Positions 1 through 3,909 of a stretch of 5,202 bases of DNA are shown piece by piece (position 1 is the stretch's first letter; the number at the start of each line of letters is the position of its first letter). The position numbers and the translations under genes are program-made. The DNA lies in assembly GCA_019232645.1 (NCBI GenBank), contig JAFANO010000088.1, positions 1 through 5,202 on the forward strand, given 5' to 3'. The notes beneath the pieces are model-generated. The model did no database searches. It had not been told where the DNA came from and was given only the letters and a program-made list of their open reading frames with translations. The DNA is from Planctomycetaceae bacterium. Lineage in GTDB: Bacteria > Planctomycetota > Planctomycetia > Isosphaerales > Isosphaeraceae.

Positions 1-2
1 CC

Positions 3-689
3 ACGAAGCTCTGGAACAACAACCATCGCCCGGAACGCGTCAAACCCGCCTTCGAGGCCAGTCTCAAGAAACTCCAACTCCACTACGTCGACCTCTATCT
101 CATCCACACCCCCTTTGCCTTCCAACCCGGAGACGACCAGGACCCGAGGGATGCGGACGGCAACGTGATTTATGACAAGGGGGTGACGCTGCTGGATACG
201 TGGAGGGCGCTGGAGGGCCTGGTGGACGAGGGCAAGTGCAAGGCCATCGGATTATCCGACGTCAGCCTGGGCCAGACCAGAGAGATCTTTGAAGCGGGGA
301 GGATCAAGCCTGCAGTTGTTCACGTCGAATCCCATCCGTATCTCCCGCAATGGGACCTTTTGGACTATTGCAGAAAGAATGGCATCGTGTTGCAAGCGTT
401 CGCAGCGCTGGGGCATAGTAGCGAGCCCAAGTTGCTGGAAGATCCTGTCATTACCGCTATCGCCAAGCGAGTCAACAAGACCCCGGCGCAGGTCTTGCTC
501 GCCTGGGCCATCCAGCGCGGGACGGCCCTCCTGACCACCTCGAAGACTCCCAGCCGGATCAAGGAGAACTTTGGAGTCTCCACCCTTCCTGAAGAGGCCG
601 TGCGGGAGATTAGCGAAGGAATCAAGTTGCGGGTCAGGTTTAATCCCGTTGTGGAGACCGGTGTTCCCGGGTTCATTCCGAGAGGATAG
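3..689 (+). CDS. Aldo/keto reductase, 5' end outside window
   Basis: NADPH-dependent aldo/keto reductase, which reduces aldehydes, ketones or sugars in the cytoplasm; the substrate cannot be read from sequence. The frame is open from the first bases of the window and ends at TAG 687-689, so 228 residues are visible of a family length near 310-340. Counting from the codon at position 3, the segment TKLWN carries the family's catalytic Lys (residue 2). The segment DLYLIHTP carries the catalytic His (residue 35, bases 105-107). The Asp and Tyr of the tetrad would lie upstream, outside the window. Further family signatures are GKCKAIGLSDVS, the TPAQVLLAWAIQRG barrel strand and the cofactor-binding SKTPSRIKENF near the C-terminus. 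The ATG at 165 is internal, not the start. The C-terminus looks complete. A redoxin-like ORF follows 38 bases later on the same strand, which suggests a former oxidative or detoxification operon. Confidence 0.92.
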   Translation, partial: TKLWNNNHRPERVKPAFEASLKKLQLHYVDLYLIHTPFAFQPGDDQDPRDADGNVIYDKGVTLLDTWRALEGLVDEGKCKAIGLSDVSLGQTREIFEAGRIKPAVVHVESHPYLPQWDLLDYCRKNGIVLQAFAALGHSSEPKLLEDPVITAIAKRVNKTPAQVLLAWAIQRGTALLTTSKTPSRIKENFGVSTLPEEAVREISEGIKLRVRFNPVVETGVPGFIPRG

Positions 690-713
690 GGAGGTTGAGA
701 CAGTAATCACTCC

Positions 714-720
714 AAGGAGG
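714..720 (+). promoter_or_regulatory. Strong ribosome binding site for the redoxin-like remnant
   Basis: AAGGAGG, a near-perfect Shine-Dalgarno sequence, lies 7 bases before the ATG at 728. It is the main reason to take the short ORF behind it as the start of a once-real gene. Confidence 0.7.
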
Positions 721-727
721 ATTTCCT

Positions 728-892
728 ATGCGACCTGACATTGTCGCCGGGGCTGTCTTTCCTGACTATGAGTTGTACGACCACACCGCGAAACGTATCG
801 AGTGTTCACTGCTCGCGGGAACTTTTTTCGACACTCCTCGCCGATCCCCACCGCGCGATCGACCGATCCTGGTGCACAAAGCGCACACCTGA
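728..892 (+). pseudogene. Peroxiredoxin-like (redoxin) N-terminal remnant
   Basis: A 54-codon ORF (ATG 728, TGA 890-892) behind an excellent ribosome binding site. The beginning, MRPDIVAGAVFPDYEL followed by DHTAKR, matches from memory the N-terminus of a redoxin/AhpC-TSA-like family, which starts with MRPDIVPGA-FPDYEL-DHTGK and continues with a Ser-Glu-Leu segment and a peroxidatic Cys region. That continuation is absent. After about residue 25 (near base 803) the reading becomes Arg/Pro-rich, with no thioredoxin-fold motif, and stops. The full protein would be about 200 residues, so this is an N-terminal stub left by a deletion or rearrangement. It sits 38 bases behind the aldo/keto reductase and converges on the MDR gene. 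The family call rests on only ~22 residues and could be wrong; that the ORF is truncated follows only if the call is right. Confidence 0.55.
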
Positions 893-893
893 A

Positions 894-917
894 CCGACGC
901 TCACCGCCGAGCGTTGG
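894..917. terminator. GC-rich hairpin between convergent ORFs, possible terminator
   Basis: Arms CCGACGCTC (894-902) and GAGCGTTGG (909-917) pair over 9 bp, with one G-T wobble, around the loop ACCGCC. TTTT (918-921) follows on the plus strand, as in a short intrinsic terminator for the redoxin-like ORF that stops at 892. The T run also forms codons of the conserved MDR segment ETAKT on the other strand, and four T's are few, so the resemblance may be accidental. Confidence 0.3.
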
Positions 918-1662
918 TTTTCGCGGTCTCGACAAAGCCCTGCTCGCTGTAGGTGGCGTCGAAGACGAGGTCAACGCCCCGGCCACTGGTGAGCTTCGCG
1001 ATTTCGGCGGCGATGTCGTCGCGCTTATAATTGAAAACGTGCTGGGCGCCGGACTGCCGGGCCAGTGCGATCGATTGCGGCGTGCTGCCGCTGCTGATGA
1101 CCAGTCCGGCCCCCAGGGCACGCGCCGCCATCTGCACCGCGAGATGCCCGACGCCGCCCCCACCGCCGGGGATATAGACCGTGTCACCGGCCTGGACGGC
1201 CGGGTAAAGACTCGCGAAAGCGGACAGGAAGCACATCGGAAGCGCCGCCGCATCGCGGAAGCTCAGGGATGGTGGCTTGCGGACGGTGAGGAATTCGCGT
1301 GCGACGGCATAGCCGCCTTCGCCTCCGCTCCCGCCCGTTGCGACCCAGCCGCCATCACCGTTCAAATCGGCCATGGCGGCCACCGCGTCGCCGAGGGCTA
1401 CGCCACTCACACCCTGGCCTGCGGCGACCACCACGCCAGCGAGGTCAAGACCGAGAACGACGGGGGGCGTCCGTCCTATGAAATTGAGGTCGGCCAGCTT
1501 GTACTCCAGCGGGTTGAGCGACGAGGCGGCGACGCGGATCAGGACCTGGTCGGCCGCCGGCCGCGGGACGGGAACACGCACCGCCTCGAGCGGCAGCCCA
1601 GCTCGGTCTCTTGTGTAACCGACGCCGAGAAACGTCTCCGGAATCGTCTGAGTCTGCTTCAT
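901..1662 (-). CDS. Zinc-free MDR quinone oxidoreductase, C-terminally truncated
   Basis: Medium-chain dehydrogenase/reductase of the quinone oxidoreductase type; full-length relatives use NADPH to reduce quinones or enones in the cytoplasm. ATG at 1662-1660 is chosen because AGAAGGAGG lies 6 bases upstream and MKQTQTIPETFLGVGYTRD is a typical family start. Residues ~20-130 form the GroES-like domain (SSLNPLEYKLADLN, VLGLDLAGVV). Residues ~140-250 hold the Rossmann fold, with the nucleotide loop GGGGGVGH at 166-173. No structural or catalytic zinc ligand cluster is seen. The ORF is 253 residues against a usual 320-345. Similarity runs to FVETAKT, then NARR and a stop at 901-903, so the last beta strands of the cofactor domain and the C-terminal part of the catalytic domain are missing. 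The product is probably inactive. The start overlaps the stop of the CurA-like fragment (ATGA). A longer upstream reading from 1890 is an out-of-frame reading of the neighbours. Confidence 0.88.
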   Translation of the reverse strand: MKQTQTIPETFLGVGYTRDRAGLPLEAVRVPVPRPAADQVLIRVAASSLNPLEYKLADLNFIGRTPPVVLGLDLAGVVVAAGQGVSGVALGDAVAAMADLNGDGGWVATGGSGGEGGYAVAREFLTVRKPPSLSFRDAAALPMCFLSAFASLYPAVQAGDTVYIPGGGGGVGHLAVQMAARALGAGLVISSGSTPQSIALARQSGAQHVFNYKRDDIAAEIAKLTSGRGVDLVFDATYSEQGFVETAKTNARR

Positions 1663-1894
1663 GTTTCGCCTCCTTCTGATGACATGCCCGGGACCCCGCC
1701 GCCGAGCGGGGCCGGCGGCGCGTACGATTCGCGGTCGTCCATCCGGCCGCGCATGTAGGGGTCGAGCGAGAGATACCGGACCCGCAGCAGAACCTGCCCG
1801 GGACCTGGCGTTGGGATCGTAGTCTCCTCGAGGCGGAAGTCGGTCAGCCGGGGCTTGCCGAACGCGATTGAACGGTCGTGGCAGCCGCATTCAT
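1659..1894 (-). pseudogene. CurA-like NADP-dependent oxidoreductase, N-terminal fragment with frameshift
   Basis: Remnant of an MDR enzyme of the curcumin reductase / leukotriene B4 dehydrogenase type, normally ~335-345 residues. The recognisable part reads RSIAFGKPRLTDFRLEE, a PGPGQVLLRVRYLSLDPYM stretch, MRGRMDD and SYAPPAPLGG, matching the family's first ~65 residues. A natural start, ATG at 1894-1892 (MNAAATT), is out of frame with this by one base. Joining them needs one extra base near 1872-1874, which points to a -1 frameshift. After PLGG (about 1700) similarity ends, and the frame runs through unrelated residues to TGA 1661-1659, overlapping the MDR start. The NADP-binding domain is missing altogether. 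It lies 15 bases after the tautomerase stop, so it was the middle gene of this operon. Family assignment is firm; the exact frameshift base is inferred. Confidence 0.8.
1669..1677 (-). promoter_or_regulatory. Ribosome binding site fixing the MDR start
   Basis: On the minus strand AGAAGGAGG, then six bases, then ATG. The site lies inside the CurA-like fragment's reading frame, just after its recognisable similarity ends. It therefore probably belonged to the old intergenic region before the MDR gene. Confidence 0.7.
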
Positions 1895-1909
1895 CAGGCT
1901 GTCTCCATC

Positions 1910-2290
1910 TCAAGACGCGTACTGGGCTTCGCCCTTGCCGATGGACCAGTTCTCCTTCCTGACCTCGACGAGGTTGATGAAGACATCCTCGGGGCGGATG
2001 CCCGGTGCCTTTCCGAGCCCGTCGGCGATCGCCTTGTAGAGCGCCTTCTTCTGGTCGACCGTCCGGCCCTCGTTCCACGTGATCTGGATGATGACCAGGT
2101 CATCGCTGCGGTCGATGCCGAGATAGCCCGGATCGAAGAGGAAGTTGTCGGCGTCGTGTTCGCTCACGACCTGGAAGCGAGCGTTGGCCGGTACTCCGAC
2201 GGCGACCATCGCCTCATAGACGACGCGGCCGATCTCCTGGCGGTAGGTCAGGTCCTTGCCCTTGCGCAAGTCGATTCGAACGAGTGGCAT
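1910..2290 (-). CDS. Tautomerase family protein (Tautomerase_2 / MSAD-like)
   Basis: 126 residues, of normal family length and with no visible lesion. Members of the 4-oxalocrotonate tautomerase superfamily use the amino-terminal proline, exposed when Met is removed, as acid/base in tautomerisation, dehalogenation or decarboxylation of small acids. The sequence begins MPLVRIDLRKGK, so Pro2 is in place. EHDADNFLFDPGYLGI (44-59), SDDLVIIQITWNEGRT (62-77) and PEDVFINLVEVRKENW (100-115) are signatures of the ~130-residue branch related to malonate semialdehyde decarboxylase. Arg76 in NEGRT sits about where the branch carries its substrate-binding arginines. The true substrate is unknown. ATG at 2290-2288 follows AAAGGGA (2305-2299) by 8 bases. 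It is first in a minus-strand operon, divergent from a MarR-type regulator, which fits an inducible detoxification or catabolic role. It is the only plainly intact gene in the central region. Confidence 0.92.
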   Translation of the reverse strand: MPLVRIDLRKGKDLTYRQEIGRVVYEAMVAVGVPANARFQVVSEHDADNFLFDPGYLGIDRSDDLVIIQITWNEGRTVDQKKALYKAIADGLGKAPGIRPEDVFINLVEVRKENWSIGKGEAQYAS

Positions 2291-2343
2291 GATCTCATTC
2301 CCTTTCGCACGCGCGGATCAGAGAAAGCCGAGCGAAATTGCCT

Positions 2344-2379
2344 GCATACGCTTGCGATTCACATAATAGCTGCGTATGC
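2344..2379. promoter_or_regulatory. Inverted repeat in divergent promoter, candidate MarR operator
   Basis: GCATACGC (2344-2351) and GCGTATGC (2372-2379) are perfect reverse complements, 20 bases apart. One arm sits between the -35 and -10 of the minus-strand promoter and the other at its predicted start site. On the plus strand the same DNA holds TTGCGA (2352-2357), 17 bases, TATGCT (2375-2380), and alternatively TTCACA (2358-2363), 17 bases, GATAAA (2381-2386). A protein bound here would block both directions, the usual arrangement for MarR autoregulation. The spacing is wide for a single MarR dimer, so two dimers or another regulator are possible. Confidence 0.4.
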
Positions 2380-2390
2380 TGATAAATCAA
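2363..2390 (-). promoter_or_regulatory. Sigma70-like promoter for the tautomerase operon
   Basis: Read on the minus strand: TTGATT (2390-2385) as -35, a 16-base spacer, and TATTAT (2368-2363) as -10, five of six matches to TATAAT. Transcription would begin near 2356, about 65 bases before the tautomerase ATG. One arm of the inverted repeat described next falls in the spacer. Confidence 0.5.
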
Positions 2391-2415
2391 GACGCGCCAA
2401 GACGGAGACCTTCAG

Positions 2416-2661
2416 ATGGCGGAGAAGATCCAGCCCGGTCGATCGAAAGAGGAGAGCCGGTGCCATTGCACCGCGATTCGGAAGGCATCTCGCCGGATAT
2501 CGCAGCTCTACGACGCGGCCCTCGCGCCGAGCGGGCTGTAGACGACGCAACGCGCGATCCTCGCCCAGATCAGGCGGTCGCAGCCCGCGCCGGTTGGCGC
2601 GCTGGCGGAGGCGCTGGTGATGGATGCCGGCGGCCTCGCCCATACGCTGAAACCGCTCGCC
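2416..2661 (+). pseudogene. MarR-type regulator, broken by in-frame TAG and missing its second half
   Basis: Divergent regulator gene, ATG at 2416 with GGAG at 2404-2407. It reads MAEKIQPGRSKEES, then CHCTAIRKASRRISQLYDA and ALAPSGL, then TAG at 2539-2541. In the same frame it continues TTQRAILAQIRRS, PVGALAEALVMDAGGLAH, TLKPL. The second part is the winged helix-turn-helix of the family; relatives read about SGLKTTQRAILAQI, so the TAG probably replaces a Lys or Arg codon by a single substitution. After TLKPL (about 2660) the MarR sequence stops and the frame enters a DNA glycosylase, so the wing and the C-terminal dimerisation helices are gone. The 41-residue product before the stop holds no DNA-binding domain, so the repressor must be considered dead. 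Position and orientation suggest it once controlled the minus-strand operon and itself. Confidence 0.8.
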
Positions 2662-3036
2662 CCGCGCCTCTTCTCACCCTTTGAAGAATCCCTCCTTCTC
2701 GACCTCAAATTCGGCATCACCAACATCGTCGAACGCGCCACCGCCCGCGCCGATGAACTCACCGACGACGAACTTCGCGCCGGCGGCCAGCGCCTCCAAG
2801 CCAAAGTCAATCGCTGGCGCCCCACCGTCGTCGCCTTCGTCGGCATCGGCCCCTACCGCATCGTCTCCTGCATCAAAGACGCCCGCGTCGGCCTCAAAAA
2901 GGCCCCTTTCGGCGGCAGCCACGCCTGGGTCCTCCCCAACCCCAGCGGCCTCAACGCCCACTACCAGCCCGCCGCCCTCGCACAACTCTTCGGAGACCTC
3001 CGCCTCTGGGCCATTGCACAGCACGCGCGTCGATGA
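2617..3036 (+). pseudogene. mug: C-terminal half of mismatch-specific uracil-DNA glycosylase (Mug) fused to MarR remnant
   Basis: A 139-codon ORF in frame with the MarR remnant: its first ~14 residues (MMDAGGLAHTLKPL) are MarR sequence, and the rest is Mug/TDG family. Visible family segments are APRLFSPFEES (15-25), FGITNIVERATARADELTDD (32-51), RWRPTVVAFVGIG (67-79) and the conserved VLPNPSGLNAHYQ (105-117), which forms the DNA-intercalating loop. The N-terminal third, with the GINPG catalytic motif and its Asn, is absent, so the fragment cannot excise uracil or ethenocytosine from mismatches. The C-terminus after GDLR (about 3005) reads WAIAQHARR and seems slightly altered. Codons are strikingly C-ending, with C-rich runs unlike the flanking MarR part, which suggests a separate origin. 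TGA at 3034-3036 overlaps the ATG of a small ORF. Confidence 0.82.
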
Positions 3037-3149
3037 AATACCTGTTGGTCATCGTTGCATTCGCCGCGCTCGTTATCGGGGTTCGCCGGTCGAACTGGAA
3101 GCCATCCTGGAAGCGCAATCCTGACTCGGCCGGCGACAGGGAATTCTGA
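3033..3149 (+). CDS. Small single-span membrane protein ORF, unrecognised
   Basis: 38 residues, ATG overlapping the previous stop (ATGA). MKYLLVIVAFAALVIGV is a clean hydrophobic segment followed by a basic, Trp-containing tail (RRSNWKPSWKR) and a polar end. It could be a small inner-membrane protein, or the N-terminal signal anchor of a lost gene. There is no clear ribosome binding site, so translation would depend on coupling to the ORF before it. I do not recognise a family. Confidence 0.25.
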   Translation: MKYLLVIVAFAALVIGVRRSNWKPSWKRNPDSAGDREF

Positions 3150-3159
3150 GGGTGCAAAG

Positions 3160-3297
3160 ATGAAACTCAATTCTACAGCGATGTGGCCCAACACCAGAGT
3201 GAATCCTGCCGAAATCTACGAATGCGTACGCAAGCATGTACCCTCCAACATGGAACGTGTTTTCATCGCGCGAATGTATTTCGCGCGATCGGAGTGA
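3160..3297 (+). CDS. Doubtful 45-residue ORF, unrecognised
   Basis: ATG at 3160 with GAGGG (3148-3152) 7 bases before it; the product begins MKLNSTAMWPNTRVNPAEIY and ends FARSE. No family is recognised. Its last third is the perfect inverted repeat at 3265-3289, which argues against selection for protein. It shares the frame of the upstream part of the ferredoxin remnant but is separated from it by TGA 3295-3297, so it could be noise or decayed upstream sequence of that gene. Confidence 0.15.
   Translation: MKLNSTAMWPNTRVNPAEIYECVRKHVPSNMERVFIARMYFARSE
3265..3289. repeat. Perfect 10-bp inverted repeat with 5-base spacer
   Basis: ATCGCGCGAA (3265-3274), TGTAT, TTCGCGCGAT (3280-3289). Each arm contains the 8-base self-palindrome TCGCGCGA, with centres 15 bases apart. 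No T run follows on either strand, so a terminator is unlikely. An operator, a recombination or replication-related site, or an RNA hairpin ahead of the ferredoxin remnant are all possible. Confidence 0.6.
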
Positions 3298-3551
3298 TCG
3301 CAGCGCTGGAGGAAGACCTCGGCCGAGCTTACGGTTTCATGGGATTCGAAGTTCCAGAGCCTGCTGGAACTCGCCGAAGCCTTGACGTCCCGGTGCGCTG
3401 GTCTTGCCGGACTGGTGTTTGCCATACCTGCGAGTGCGGGTTGATTTCCGGGTCGGTGAAGTATGATCCCGAGTCGCTCGAACCTCCGGCGGCAGGGAAC
3501 CTATTGATTTGCTGCTGGCGCGCCCAGGAAGACGTGGTAATCGACATGTAG
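3298..3551 (+). pseudogene. C-terminal [2Fe-2S] ferredoxin domain remnant with frameshift
   Basis: The sequence DVPVRWSCRTGVCHTCECG, then LISGSVKYDPESLEPPA and LLICC, ending VVIDM and TAG 3549-3551, is the plant-type ferredoxin domain. Cys codons at 3405, 3420 and 3429 (C-x4-C-x2-C) and the last pair at 3510-3515 give the full cluster ligand set. In relatives this domain forms the C-terminus of flavin reductases, often with an N-terminal MOSC domain, where it passes electrons from NAD(P)H/FMN to a partner. Upstream similarity (LTVSWDSKFQSLLELAEA, about 3328-3381) lies one frame away; one missing base at 3382-3383 would rejoin LAEA to DVPV. The FMN and NAD(P) domains are absent. No start codon with a ribosome binding site opens either frame. 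The assignment of the domain is firm; which parent enzyme it came from is an inference. Confidence 0.85.
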
Positions 3552-3909
3552 AACGCACTGATCGGAAGCAAGAGTCACCGGCGTGCCGCGGGTTGCTAAT
3601 CGATGGGGCATTCTTTACCAGTTTGGTGCAGGTGGCGAGCCGGAAGGCTTCTAACGTAGTCCACTCTTGCGTCCCGACGGACGCCGGAACCCCGATGACA
3701 CTCGTATCGTGCGAGCGCTAGCGCGGAAATGAAGGTCCCCCGTGTTCTGAGGGGCAGAGTGTGGCGCGCGTCGGTCGGATCGACCGATGCATCCGGGAAG
3801 TCACTTCGCGGCTCAACACTCTTCTGTACGCTTGTCACCATCGACTCGTGAACGGTTACCTCACGCTGGGGCGATGTCTTCTTGAGCACCAATCGATACG
3901 GACGCCTCC
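3552..3909. other. Gene-free stretch with several short palindromes
   Basis: No recognisable gene. The composition is less GC-biased than the flanks. Perfect or near-perfect inverted repeats occur at 3669-3684 (GCGTCC/GGACGC, loop CGAC), 3715-3724 (GCGCTAGCGC), 3771-3787 (TCGGTCG/CGACCGA, 3-base loop), 3797-3807 (GAAGT/ACTTC) and 3847-3865 (CGTGA..GGT/ACC TCACG). None is followed by a convincing T run. A minus-strand ORF from about 3892 or 3913 to 3596 (98-105 residues) follows the cytochrome gene and has GAGGAGG before it, but shows no family features and has mixed codon use. I leave it uncalled. Confidence 0.4.

Noticed and set aside
802..1758. Long plus-strand ORF (318 codons) opposite the MDR gene
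   Set aside because: It mirrors the MDR and CurA coding frames in high-GC DNA and has no family motifs; the minus-strand reading explains this region.
2539..2541. Possible recoding of TAG (pyrrolysine or suppression) in the MarR frame
   Set aside because: The gene also lacks its second half, so a simple nonsense mutation in a decaying gene is enough.
1868..2620. Plus-strand ORF of 250 codons across tautomerase, promoter and MarR start
   Set aside because: It runs through three unrelated features, and its product is a composition-driven shadow of the tautomerase and of the MarR frame.
2674..3024. Minus-strand ORF rich in Gly, Ala, Glu and Asp opposite Mug
   Set aside because: Antisense shadow of C-ending codons; the plus strand carries clear Mug motifs.
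3379..3386. Programmed frameshift in the ferredoxin segment
   Set aside because: There is no slippery heptamer or following stimulatory structure, and the rest of the parent gene is missing; a plain single-base deletion fits.
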